Below are positions 24,263 to 37,126 of a DNA stretch of 64,000 nucleotides, piece after piece. Within the stretch, counting starts at the first letter, position 1. The number at the start of each line of letters is the position of its first letter. The notes beneath the pieces are model-generated. The model was given only the letters and a program-made list of their open reading frames with translations. It was not told the origin of the DNA and ran no database searches. Position numbers and translations under genes: made by a program. The DNA is from Diploscapter coronatus (taxonomy: Eukaryota > Nematoda > Chromadorea > Rhabditida > Rhabditidae): contig OZ038423.1 in assembly GCA_964036155.1 (NCBI GenBank), positions 13,779,249-13,843,248 on the forward strand, read 5' to 3'.

Positions 24263-24666
24263 TTGGTGATCAATAATAAAACGGAAAACTACAAGCTCTG
24301 AAATTCCTATTTCTATCAACGAATATAGGTGCCAATTAGCATTAAACTCAAGAAAATGATATGCCTTCGAACAATAATTAAATTTTGGCATTTATTTATT
24401 CCATACAGTGCAATCTTCAATAATGAAACTTAACAATCTTTCATAATACCCGAGATCAATATCATAAGGATTTGCTTGTGATAAACCAATATTGATACCT
24501 AATAGTTTATTTTAGCTATTTACATTCATGAGATGTTTACGAATGAACTGCAAGTTAAAGTCCACTTAGAAAGCCATCATGATGGGAGTTGTGCTTTCAA
24601 CCAGAAAGCGTTATTCAGCTTTTCATAATATTAAAAGAATTTGCGGTTCATTTAAAACATCTCGAT
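24263..24666. other. Intergenic between serpentine receptor and inositol transporter
   Basis: Both flanking genes are on the minus strand: the receptor promoter is at the left end and the transporter 3' UTR at the right. An open frame continues upstream of the receptor start to 24391, but the spliced start at 24262 is a better model. Nothing else is seen. Confidence 0.5.
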
Positions 24667-27600
24667 TTATAGTTTAGTAGATTTCTCGCTCTGATCATTA
24701 TCCTTGTCACTGCCTTTGTCTTCCTCGGTCATTGGTTGGATTGTCTGTCTTCGGTTCTTCTTCGACTTGAATAACTCTTCGACTTCTTCAATGGGAAGGC
24801 CCTTGGTTTCGGGAATGAAGAAGTAGAACAACACCAATCCGATCGTCGATATACCCGCGTACAGGAAAAATGCACCTGGAAGTTATTCTTAGATGTTTCA
24901 GATTTTTTTTTCAAATTATAAATGCTGCTCTAATAGAGCATTATATTGTTTCGCTCGGTTATGGCAATTAGAAAAATTGAAACTAAAGTTAAAATGAATA
25001 TGCAGCAAAATTTCTCATATGCAACGGATTATTTTCGATAAATATCGCACGAGTGCTTGCTTCGTCAATAATAACTTATTTGACTATCTAACGAGTTTAA
25101 CGGCTGTCGCTAAAATCAATTTCCGACAAACCACAAATTTCGAATCGTTGATTTAGCTTCAATACTGTGTTCCTTCTATCAGTAGCAGTAAAATTATCAA
25201 TATCCTCAAAACCTACCGTATTTATGAATGGCTTCTCCGAGCGATAGGAACGTGAGCGATACGAGCAGATTGAATGTCCAGTTGGTGAACGTCGCGAGGG
25301 AAACGCAAGTGCCTCGAGCCCACAGCGGGTAGACTTCCGAATTGAATACCCACGGCATGGGACCCATACCTGGAAATATTTCGACATTTTTAATTGGAAT
25401 AATTCAGAGCAAAAACATGCTTCAAAGTATTACAACACATTTATAGTTATACAAAAAAAATAAGTGATAATCTGCCAAGTGCATCACGTTTGAAATACCT
25501 CAGCCACATAGAAAACTCGATGAATCAATTATGTTTCAATAAACTTAAACTATAATATGGTCAAACTGTTGAAGTTTTGTCCATCCAATTGAAATTATAA
25601 ATAAAGTAGAAAAATGAAAAGCAAAATTCCTACCGAAAGCGAAGCAGAGCAGGTAGATGACCATGACGACGATCGGTGCGGCCGTCCACTTTGTCACGCA
25701 GAAATCCGAGTCGAAGGTGTAGAGGGTGTAATTCGCATTGGCTTTCGAACAAAATCCGACCTGGTATGTATTGTAATTAAAAAAGCATAAAATTATTTCT
25801 ATTTAGTGTATGTCACTGCTAAAGGCGATAATAGCAATGCATATGCATTATTATTTTAAACAATAATCGTTACCATTATATAGGCAATTATTATGATTTA
25901 GTTCTAACCGACGAATTGCTCTTATCTCCACCATTCATTATCGGAAGACATTGCCCTGAGCGGGAGTCGCTCGACGGATGACAGAAACCGCAGCCCTGGG
26001 ACGTCGTGCAATAATCGCAATTACTGAGATTTTTATATTTTAAAAGACGTTTCAAATATTTTCTTAAATGCCCATTTATTAATATTGGGCCCTAGAAAAA
26101 GACACCGGTTTTTTTCTTTTCCTAGCTTGCCTCCCCACACTATTTCTTAGAAAAACCGGTGTCTTTTTCTATTGGCCTTAATATTGTCAATTTTGTTGGA
26201 CCAATATCCTCCAACATCCGATAAAAAAGTATTAAAATATATCTTTGAGCTTTAAATTGTAAATTAAGAAAAAGTTAAATTAACGTCAATGAAGCTATTT
26301 TTGCCACGAACCTAAATGAAGCGCACTTGAAGATGGTACTATTGTCGATGTTCGATCCGAAATCGATTCCATCGAATTTGTGTCGAGGATCCAAACTTGC
26401 CGAGTCCTAAACTACTTTAACTATCGTGTTCCTATCATTGATAATTATAGATTTTTCTAGACTCCTATATAATTTTGAACCTAAATGACTAGACACATTT
26501 GAAATCTCATAGTTTGCTATTATTTCTTTTACATAAGAACATAAAATATCGTATGCTCCATTAAATTTCGGCTAAATATAATAAAAACCAAACTAATTCT
26601 CAACGAAAAATGTTTCGTCAATTTTTAAGCGTTCTTTGTGCATGTAGCATACCATATTAATCGCGACGAAGGCTCCGCCCATTAGGCATAGAGATAGAAT
26701 CGTTCCGATCAAAGAGAGTAGCAAAATCGGTCGCCTCCCGAGTTTCTCGATCAGTTTCATCGGCGCGAGTGTGCCCACGGATTGCACGGCTAAAATCTTC
26801 TTATTTCGCGATTGCAGCACGGTTTTATGGAATAAAAAACCGCACGAGACTTACAGCTGACTATTTTAGTGATTTTGATTATGATTTTTCTATCTTGCAA
26901 TTACCGCACGTTTTCCATTGTATTCAAATAATACAACACTTGCAAATGATCATATTACTAATTTTGCTTGTATATAAAAATTGCATACCGCTAATAGCGC
27001 ACGATATCCATATCGTTGTGATTTTATCGCGAACGCCAGCCGATTGAATTATCGTGCCAGTGTAGTACCTATGTTTCAAAAATTATTATATATTTTCCGT
27101 AATTAACTAATTCTGTTGTGTGAAAGTGTGCTTGGTGATAGCAGATTGAATCAATATCTAATATTTAAGTTTCATCTCATAGGATATCTTTTATAATTAA
27201 AAAGTGGTTAAGTTACGATATAGTTATGGAACATATGAACTTGAATTAGTAGAATATTAGTGTAAAGCAGTTGAGTGTGAAAGATCATTACTAACAAAAT
27301 CGTATTGATCCCAACGAATTGTTGAAACATTTGCATCGCACAGCCCAAAAGCAGAGCTTTTCGAACGTGGGGCGTTTGAAAAATTCGAAGGAGCACTGAT
27401 CTTGAGCCTAAATTCTTAATAATCATCTTATGTGCTTCAAGATTATGTCTGTAAAATAATAGTTCTACTTCTAGTATTTAATCGAATAATATCCAAAATA
27501 CCTTCCATAAAGTATTTTTCAAAAAATTCTAAATTTGGACTTTTTCGTTTTTATTTCCGGTAGATTAAAAATTGATTAGTTTTTTTTCTTTTCTTTTGAA

Positions 27601-30600
27601 CCTAATCTTTATTTCCAATGACGACGAGTGGCAATTACGCACGCATTTTCTTAATCTCCCTATTTAAGAGTATTTTGCTCACACGTAATTTCAAAGCTAA
27701 TAGATTCTATTCTTTGTTCTAAGTTATAAAAAATTCATAAACTCAATATTGTTTCTAATTTTTTATTTTTATATTAGATAGTCATAGCTTTGCGGTATTT
27801 ACCACCTCTCAAAGGAATGCAAATCCTGAATCTTTTATGCTCTACCTATGAAAAAACCATTGAAAATTGTAGTCAACTTAGACAATGAAAGATAGAATTT
27901 TCAGATCGGATGAAATATTCTTTTCGGGAGCTGGCTGACCGAAATATTTCCTTATTGTTCAAAAATGTCCCTATCTCACAAGCTATTGTCTTAAATTGGA
28001 TTCCTATTTCTGAACGGTGTTATTTTTCGTTTTTGCACGATTTTCTCTCGGGAAATCTCATCTTAAAAATCATATTTTCGTAACAGAAGAACCCATATTA
28101 TCATTCGCATCAAAATATTTGCCCGAAATCGTATTTTATTTAACCATTTTAAATTTACTTTTCTCCTAATAATGTTTTAAAAATTTACTCTAAGAGCATT
28201 TGAATCCAAAATTCTTCTTCGACATTTTTATTTTCATAAAATTTTTCTGTTATTGAAATCATCGCTCATTTAAACAAATTTTTAAACCAAAAATGACATA
28301 AAATTAAAAAATTTACCATTTTCGGCTTTATTTTTCTCCTCTTCGTTGAGGAAGAGTCTGATTTCGTTCATTTCGAAATCGACCCAATCCTGGTGTCCCG
28401 CATAAACCTGAAATTAATCCAATTTTTAATTTTTTCCCAAATTTTGTCCATTCCGACAAAATTTCATTCAATTACCCAAAATCGAGGATTTTCAATTTGA
28501 TTATGGACCAGTGGCATAAAATTCAGTGTTCAAGTTGCATTTTAAAAAATTGCTCACTACAAAAATCTAGTGTTGTGGTGTAGGATGCATTCGATTTTTG
28601 TAAAATATAATTTAACCTCATTACACTTTAGGGAAAATAATTGATTAGCATTTTGCCTCTAGCTTTTTACTCGTTAACTTATCTTTTAGTTTAACTAAGC
28701 GTTTCAAACTAATAGCAAAAATGCGCTCCATTCTATCTAGCGAATCGTTAGATTTAAGATTATGCAATAGGAGAAATGCGCATAGAGGATTTCTTATGTA
28801 ATTAGGTTATATTGAAGCGAAAATCTAGGAACAAGAATTATAATATTTTAGTCGCTTACTGATTGAGTTCAACGCGATCTCTTTAGTTTAAGCGCAGTAC
28901 TCGATTTTGTCATGCTTTAAAATTTAGCTATTAAAGTATGCGTTAAATTATAATACTCACTAATTAACACTGGAAATTATTATATTAAATTAATTTAGAG
29001 CTATCAATGACACTAAATTGATGTTTATCGAGTTCTCACCCTCTACAAATTCTAATATCACAATGTGTATGCAATTTTGAATGATAATTATTATAATTAA
29101 AGGCCTAAACATTTTTAATCATGAAACTATGAAAATTCGCCCACTTTTTCGAGTACTCTTTCGGCTTCCTCCTCTCGACCCTTAGCCATGTAAAATCTGG
29201 GCGTGTCCGGCAAAAACAGGAATCCGATAAACTGAAATACAAGTCTTTATTTTTATCATAAAGTTAATTTGTAGGTGTCACTATATTTTCAATATTAATT
29301 TTTCAATAATGACATTCATTAATTAGGTAATTATGGTACCACTTTGATAAAAATACATATAGCATATGCCCCCTTTAATTGCATTTCTTTAACAAATCTT
29401 CGCGTTTTCAGCCGTGTTTTTGAAAACCTCAGTCCACCCACTATGTTTTCCAACAGTAATTGACGGTTATCTTACACCATATTTAGTCTAGGGAATTGAT
29501 ATTTTGAAGATCGCGAATTTTACATTTCAGCTTCATTTAATGAGTTTTGGCAATCAGAACTCTAACAATCATCAATGCCCTTTATTTGCTTCAGATTTTG
29601 CAAAACTTGCAAGTATAAATGATCACGTTGATATTTCATTAAGTTTGGTTCGAATTAGTTGCCTAAATAGTGTGAAGTTAAAAATATACCTGAATGGCAG
29701 CGGGTATACCCGCAGCAGCAAACATGAGTCTCCATCCAACGTTGTAGGGGTCGATGTGAGCAAAGCCGGCTGCAACCGCATTCGCCACGATAAATCCGGA
29801 TGCGATCATGAACTGAACAATGTTTCAACATTTCCTTCATATACCGATTTTTTGCCATATTTCATCATAGATAATACAGAAAATCTTTTTGTGTAAATTA
29901 TTATTTATCTCTACATTTGGGATAGCGCTATGCGGGAAAAATAATGTTGCTGCACGTTTTATAACATTTGATTGAAGTTTAACAGACTAAATTTAGGCTT
30001 TATAATTTAGTCATCCATAAAATCGACTAAAATATAGTCGTCTAGATGTTCAAATTTGTCGATGATATTATTTTCTTTCGTCTGTCTTTTCCCATAATCA
30101 AGTATGGAAATTTAAAACCATCTGTCGTGTTCTTGAATTGCCTATTTTGCTTCCCAATTTGCTCAAGGGGCTCATCTTATATTTCCCGCTCTCTAGCCAC
30201 CCCATATTCATCATTCCTAAGCACTGAATTGACGTATATTTCCGTTGATAGAAATAAACCTCCTTCTTATTCGTCTCTAAATTCCTTTAGTATTTTTCGT
30301 TTTTTTTTTTTAAATCTTTTTTCATAATTTTCTATGCTATTTCTTTGATTTCACCCTTTCCCTTTTCAATTCCCCTTCTATTTCTCAATTTCTTAACCTC
30401 ATTACTATTTCAAAAGCAGCATCATTTGGATTATTCAAACTCTTTCCGGCTCTTTTTTCTCTGCATGAAATTTCAGAAGCTTTTCTTTTAAAAATACGCA
30501 ACTTTTCATTCGGCAAAAATTCTGGGATAATTTTAGACGATTTTTTCGAATTAGTCTGCAAAATTTCGCGAAAGAAATCGGATTTTTGAAATCATCAATT

Positions 30601-33600
30601 TTTCACCGATTTCATGGAATATTAATTGTTTTGCTGAATTTAATTTTAGATATCGAAATCTAGCTTTGTTATTTTGTATGGAAGATTTTTTACGATAACA
30701 AATAGCTTTGAAATTTGAAGACAAAAGCACTCTCATCTATTCTTCGAAAGAATTTTATCTTAACTTGAATAACTATCGTAAGATTAACTTACAGATTTAC
30801 GATAAAATATTGCCGATAGCGCGTCGTTTAACGCTATTATGAAATTCTTAAGAAACCTTCAAATTCGTTAAAACCTACTTCAAAAATGTTAATTTTCTTC
30901 GGCAAATTACCATTTTTATGAGCTATAGTCATGCAACCCTAGCATGCATATGAGTTTTATTGAAAAACGTTATGATATTTTGGACATCTTCCAAAATATT
31001 CGCAGTTATAACGAGTATCATTCATGCCATTTTTCATATATCTTAGCGAGCTTTCTTGTTCTTATCTTCATCATAGGTTGGGCTTTTCTAGAATATTTAG
31101 GTTGGGTTATGCCAATTCTCGAATATCATTCTGCGTACTTTTAGCATCAGCCCCCAGGGATATATTGGTGTTTACTTGAAAGTAGAAACTTTATGAGAAT
31201 AGCTAAGGGTGCTCTGAGAACTCCACGATATGTGATATTAGCTAGAAAAGTTCCATATTCTTGAAAATATTATGAGTTTTCTAACCGTCTCATCACAATC
31301 TGTTATTTTCATGTTAATTTTCTTAAATTTGCTTCAAATTTTCCCAAATCATAATAATTTTGTTCGGACTTCTAATCTTTCAAGAAATTTTGGCTGATTT
31401 AAAAATTTCAGTAAAAATGAACGCCAAACAATCCGATTGCGAGTTAGCTGAAAAGGTCGCGAGAAGTCCATTTTTGAACCCCCTAATTGTTGGAATGACC
31501 GTTATTTCATTAGGTAAAAGAGTTTTTAAATGAGTACTCTGAAAAATGTAAGGCTGATAAAAGATTACTCCTATAGTAACTTTTAGCTAGAGTGTATCAA
31601 AACTGATAATAACTAAATTTGTTGGAATGAGATTTTTCAGTGGCCATACCTCTATTGGTATCACTACTACATCGAGTCATAAGTACAGCGACCTATCATA
31701 TCAACACGCGAATTCTATTCATATTTCACGTGGTTTGTCTAATTCTACATTGCGTGGCGAGGTAAGTTAAAAAATTTGGACTATCGATTTTTCTCTGGAT
31801 TTAGAATAAATCAAAACGTATTTGACTTGCTACATTACAACCGAGAGGAAGGTAGGTTTCGAGTTTTCTTTTGTATTTTTTAATAAATAAAATCGATTTG
31901 ATCCTTTCGGGATATGAGAATAGATTTACAAATTTTTCAGCATATTTTTCATCAAAAATGTTCGATATTTGATTTTCACCAAAACTAAATTCGGCATTAC
32001 GAGAATAGTTAATGCTAAAATCATTGAATATCAGAATATAGAAAAAAAGATGTTCAAATTCGAAACTAGGTGAGCTACTAAGCAAGCTTAGTTATAAAAC
32101 GAGTTACAAGTTGAGTCTTGATATTCGAGTTTGATGAAGATCAACTTTAAATTTAGGCTGCAATCTATTGCGCACCGAGTGGAATTGTTTTTTACTACGA
32201 GCACCGTCTGTGTTTTTCTTCGAAATCGCTTGCCTTTCCCCCTTGTTCATTTGCATCGAAAGGACTATTGCAAGCAAACGATTGGAAGTCTATGAAAGCA
32301 GCGGACACAGAATCGGAGTCATATTTTGTCTAGTGCAGGTTCGATTTTTTGAAAATCTACTCAAATAACGGAGAAATTTTAGATAGAGGTCTAACATAAA
32401 AATAGCCCCATTGACTCTTTTTTTATCTCTTCGATATATGATTCAAAACTTCTCTAGAAAAATGAAACATTTCAAAATGTAGTGACGAAGAGCCTCTATT
32501 ATAGTCAATTAAAAATGAGAGCAAAATTTCAGATATTTTTTCTGAGTTTTAGATCATAATCACACTCCTCTTCACGCTTATTCATTATTTGGACACTCCG
32601 TTTCACAGTGGATTGGAGCGAATTTACTGCACGACTTCAACAGTGAAAACGCGAACGAGAAGCCTATTCGTTTTCGGATTTTTGGCTGCTAGTCAGGTAA
32701 AAACTTGTCTAATAAAATTTTCTAGATTAATTTTCTAATGTAAGCTAGCTTGTGTTATATCATATGATAAATGATAACACATCTAATTTTACAGAATAAC
32801 TTTAAAAATAGCATATTTCTGAATCGAGCACTATTTGAACTTTCTAGATAGTAGCAGTAGTTTGGTTCCAATGTATAAGGCGGTCTAATAGAAGACGAAA
32901 CGTTGAGCTTGTGCTAACTTCGAAATATCAGCTCGATGAGATTTTAAGGTAGGATATAAAATGAATAGTCAAATTTTCGGAGAAACTTATGGTTCGCATC
33001 GCATTGATTGAATTTAACTTGAATCAATAAACTTTCTTTCGGAGAAACTTATGGTTCGCATCGCATTGATTGAATTTAACTTGAATCAATAAACTTTCAA
33101 CTAAACGTAATGAGTTATTAATACAGATATATTATCCCGAAACTATTTTTGAAACATTCGAAAAGAAAAACTAGTAAATTACAAAATGACCTTCAACACT
33201 TTTAGATCCGCCCACGTCCTAGCTCCCTTCGTTTACACGAGTTTCGTGGTTTGCCTGATTTTCCTGGGAGCTTTGGAATTAGTGGTCGCTTATACGGAAG
33301 TGATAGCGCCGGAAGATTTTCCCCTTTTTGTAGAAGGTAATTTTTTAAATTCCATTATCTTGAACAATACCTCCAAACCTACAAAATGCCCATCAGTCCA
33401 TGTAATCGAGAATGATAGGCTACTTTTATTAAATTATATATGACATGATTTGTAAATTATTGTTGATAAACTTCTCACCCAAAGGATTTTGTGAGTGGCA
33501 AGAATACGAATAATTCTTATCAAAAGCTATTATCAATGGCTAAATTTGTTCAATTTAGCGGCCTTCCTCTGTCCAGTCTACGCATTTCTATTGCCTGTGC

Positions 33601-35585
33601 TAATCTATTATTGCAACAAGGTCTTGGAACGACGCATGAGGAGATCAATAGACACTCAAATGAATATGCCTTACGATGAGTACAGAGAACGATTGGAGGG
33701 ATTGTGGAAGTAACGATACCTTGCCAATTCGTTTCATCAGGTAATTTTAAGATTTATGAATTAGTTTGAACCTTAATCACAATACCCTATTAAAATGCTA
33801 AATGCGCAGGCAATTGTAGATTGTACTACTTTCATATTTCAGCCGAAAATTGCGTTTTCTATAAAACGGGCAGAAATGTTTGGAATTATTGATGTTTACA
33901 TAAATTTCGCACATAATTTAATGGAGTAACGTTGGCGGAGTGAAAAAGAAAATTTGAATAGTTTTAAAAAATATATTTCTCAGAAAGACCGTACCTGATA
34001 GATGGTAACCAAAGTGCCTCGAATGTGGGACGGCGAGCCCTCGGAGATGAATACGGGGATGACCATCGATGCAAAACCTTGAAAAATATATCATTTAAAT
34101 TGAAACTAATCAATAAACGCTTCAAACTAACTTGAGTATTTTATACTTGGAAACAATTCTATGCACTCAGTCTAGAGAATTAACCACTCCAAAATATATT
34201 AAATCGGTAAAGAAATCATGACTTTACGGTTGTTATGCTTTATAATAATAGTTTCAGTTAAAAAACGATAGGATATTTTTCAAATAGCCAAATCGAGTCT
34301 TCATTTTAAAATTAGATTGGAAAAATTTACCGATAGCAATGCCGAGCAGAATCCGTCCACCCAGGAGGACCCATCGATCGGGTGCGGCGGCACACACGAC
34401 TGCGCCGACCAGGAACAGGGCTGATGCGGCCAGGATCACTGGACGACGACCGACGAGGTCGGTCGCTTGGCCTGCAGATTTTATCATTATTATTCGATCC
34501 TAAACTTTGAAGTATTGAATCTTTTCCCTAAAAATAATACATGTTTATATTTTTAACGAGAACAAATCCCACTAAACTCATTGATATGATGCAGGTCGTT
34601 ATTTCACGCCACGAATAAAATATGTTTTACGATATAAGAGGATTCTTATTACATTTAGACTGATATTTTTACTGTTTGAGGTCATCAGTCACAAAATATA
34701 ATTAACAAAATTTGAATCAAAGCAGTGAACAGAGCCTTTCGAAAGTGAGGAAATCGTGCATGTCTGTGACTGATGAGTAGCTTACAGTTTCTAAGCTAGA
34801 TGCATAGTTAATTGCGATTTTTTCATACGTAAAATGAACGATCTATATCTATCTTACCAGCCAAAAGCGCTCCGATGCCGGCCATTCCCGGGGTGATGGA
34901 GACGATAAGCTCCTGCCAGCCGATGCCCATGTGGTTCATTCCCGCGCTATCGGGCACAAACAACATCGCGCTGAAATGAATGCATCATTTACAAATTATA
35001 CGTTTCAAAGATAATCACGTAGTCTTCAATTCAGAATAATCCAATCTACGGAAACCTTTATGATTCAAATAATAGTTAACGTATAGAAATCATACTCTAC
35101 GCTTTTCTATCGTTCAAAACGGAGTAAGTTCTTTTATCGATACTGCGTATTGTTTGTCATATGTTTAAAAAATTTTATTGGTATTAGATATAAAAAAAAT
35201 CGGGGTTGATTAGTCAATGAGGATCCTACATTTTACCAAAAGCGAATAATTGACCTTGAAACGACGCCCGTGTCATATCCAAACAAAAGTCCGCCGATGC
35301 AGGCCTGGACGGTGAGCAGAATGATGTAGAGAGAAATGTTCGGGGTGGTGGCAGGTCGGCCCTGCGATTTGCCGGAGTGCGAGAGCTAAAAGCATAAATT
35401 TTGGAGAGCGAGAATTGAAGAAAAAAAATCTATCGCCAACTCAAGAAAATTTTTGTTCACTGGATGAATGATCAAAAAATCAAATGCTCTATTTTTTCGG
35501 AGAAAAATTAGATATCTTTTAAATGTACCTCATCTTTGCTAGTTTTCGAAGTTTCGGTTAGTAGATCGTCTTTAGAGTCGATCAT
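24667..35585 (-). CDS. SLC2A13: Proton myo-inositol/sugar cotransporter, SLC2A13 (HMIT) type
   Basis: Sixteen exons on the minus strand (35585-35529, 35385-35255, 34970-34858, 34471-34331, 34077-33995, 29812-29690, 29231-29145, 28407-28317, 27407-27296, 27068-26989, 26789-26653, 26406-26312, 26023-25909, 25760-25634, 25369-25217, 24875-24667) encode 617 residues, all phases consistent. Sugar-porter marks: [13 protein letters not shown] in TM1, DLVGRRPV after TM2, [10 protein letters not shown], the [15 protein letters not shown]7 block, [28 protein letters not shown] and [12 protein letters not shown]. The long cysteine-rich extracellular loop ([13 protein letters not shown]) between TM9 and TM10 distinguishes HMIT from ordinary GLUTs. 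It is probably a plasma-membrane H+/myo-inositol symporter. Intron 29813-33994 contains an oppositely oriented receptor gene; intron 26024-26311 contains a hairpin element. Confidence 0.92.
26085..26180. mobile_element. Short hairpin MITE-like element, copy 2
   Basis: The element lies in an intron of the inositol transporter. The left arm contains CTAGAAAAAGACACCGG followed by a T run; the right arm is its reverse complement ending in ATTGGCC. The core AGAAAAAGACACCGGTTTTT is shared with the copy at 1318-1410, as is the spacer ending TATTTCTTAG. No coding capacity. Confidence 0.75.
31417..33713 (+). CDS. Serpentine chemoreceptor, Sra/Srab/Sre superfamily, nested in a transporter intron
   Basis: Eight exons (31417-31513, 31641-31761, 31805-31851, 32157-32338, 32553-32696, 32848-32948, 33206-33336, 33559-33713) encode 325 residues, the usual Sra size, with every phase consistent. 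Seven hydrophobic segments are visible. Diagnostic features are the N-terminal cysteine, [13 protein letters not shown] in TM2, [18 protein letters not shown] before TM3, the [10 protein letters not shown] motif at the end of TM3 (the Sra/Sre-class counterpart of DRY), and [12 protein letters not shown] before TM6. A TTTCAG acceptor six bases before the ATG suggests trans-splicing. The gene lies wholly inside, and antisense to, intron 29813-33994 of the inositol transporter. Probably a sensory-cilium odorant receptor; ligand unknown. Confidence 0.85.
32975..33098. repeat. 62-base tandem duplication, two near-identical copies
   Basis: A unit containing GGAGAAACTTATGGTTCGCA and ending AATAAACTTTC occurs twice back to back with period 62. 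It is inside intron 6 of the nested serpentine receptor. The identity of the copies implies a recent slippage or duplication event. Confidence 0.85.
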
Positions 35586-37126
35586 TTTGTGAGGTAATAA
35601 TGAAAATGAATTTTTCCCCGAAGCTTCGATTCTAATTTCATGTTTCAAAAATTTTGTGACTTACTATGAAACCGCCTCCCATTTAATGTATCCAGTGACG
35701 ATCTTTAATTTAAAAATAAGCTAGGACTATTAATCTTAGTAAAGTATGAATGCCTGGAATCGCCAGCAATGTATAAATCTATATTGAAATGCATGGCATT
35801 TGCACCGACATGCGAGAGAGTTCAAGGGTAAAAAGGCGATTATCGAATGAATTTACGTGAATTATGCGAAAGTTCGAGAATACCTAACTGGCAAAAATTT
35901 GTGCCAAGGCTAAAAAAACTAGGAAAAATTAACGAAATATTGTGAGATTTTGATTAGGTAGAAATGATCTTTCTGATGATGAAACTAAATAGATACCGGG
36001 AACAAATTTGAGAAAAAAGCTGACATGATGAACATTTGATAGACATCCTAAAGATGAAAGTGGAACCCGAGGTGATATTTTCACATATCTTGGTTCCACA
36101 TCTTTTAGAAGTCATCAACATTAAAAGTGCTGAAAATACGGCGCGAATGATAATGTGATCAAGATAAAAAGATGAATTGATAAAAAAACATTTACAATAA
36201 GCACCGAATATCAAACAAATTAAAACTAAAGTAAGTTTAGCATAATAATATTTTCAATCATAGCCTTTACTAGTCAAAGGTAAAAAGTAGAAATACGAGA
36301 CAAATGAAATTTTTTTGTCATCGATAAGAACTAAATTTATGGCATGCTTGTTCAAATTTATCAGCTAAATTTAAACAAGTCTGTAAATTTAACGTTTGAG
36401 CTTAGCAAAATAATCGATTGAATAATGGTTTCCGCCCTCGGTTAGCTATTTTCTTTTGACAGGTGTATTTATGTAACGATCACCAAAACATTTGATCGAG
36501 AAAAATCGATAGTGCCATTATTCGAACCTTATTCATCATAACATGACATAAAATTCAGGGAGGAAAAAAACTAAACCAATTCCCCGTAAAATGAAACGTA
36601 GAATTATAACAAAATGGAAAATTCAGAAATCTAACGATGTATGTTTTAAAATAGTGATATATCAAACTCGCTAAATATGTGAAGAAAATGTTTAATTTTA
36701 AGAAAACATGAAATTGAAACTAGACACGTTTTTGAAAATCGTAAAAAATGAAAAATGCGTTGTGCTACTACACAGTGGCAGTGTCCATACTTCAATTTTG
36801 CTGAGATAACGATCACATTTTTCTTTTAACCCCCTAATGTTATTAGTCTTTGTGTGAATTTATTGACCACTCGTTTTTATTATGATATGACGTTTTCATA
36901 ATAATTTATTCATCGGTAAAGGTTTTTCAAATATACATGTAAATATAGTATGAACCCGCTTCACGAATTGTACAAGTCTAAAAATATCAACAAAAATGAT
37001 ATACATATTGATTAATGTACCGAATATCAAAATGATTTCTACAAATGTTTCAGAAGTTTAGAAAACTATAATTAACGGATATAGCTCTAATAAATGCGAA
37101 TAAGTTTTTCATCGAAAATTGCTTAC
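35586..37126. other. Intergenic between transporter start and GPCR 3' end
   Basis: About 1.5 kb of AT-rich sequence between two minus-strand genes. It should contain the transporter promoter and the GPCR 3' UTR. A minus-strand open frame at 35954-36214 has no splice context or recognisable domain. Nothing else is supported. Confidence 0.5.
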
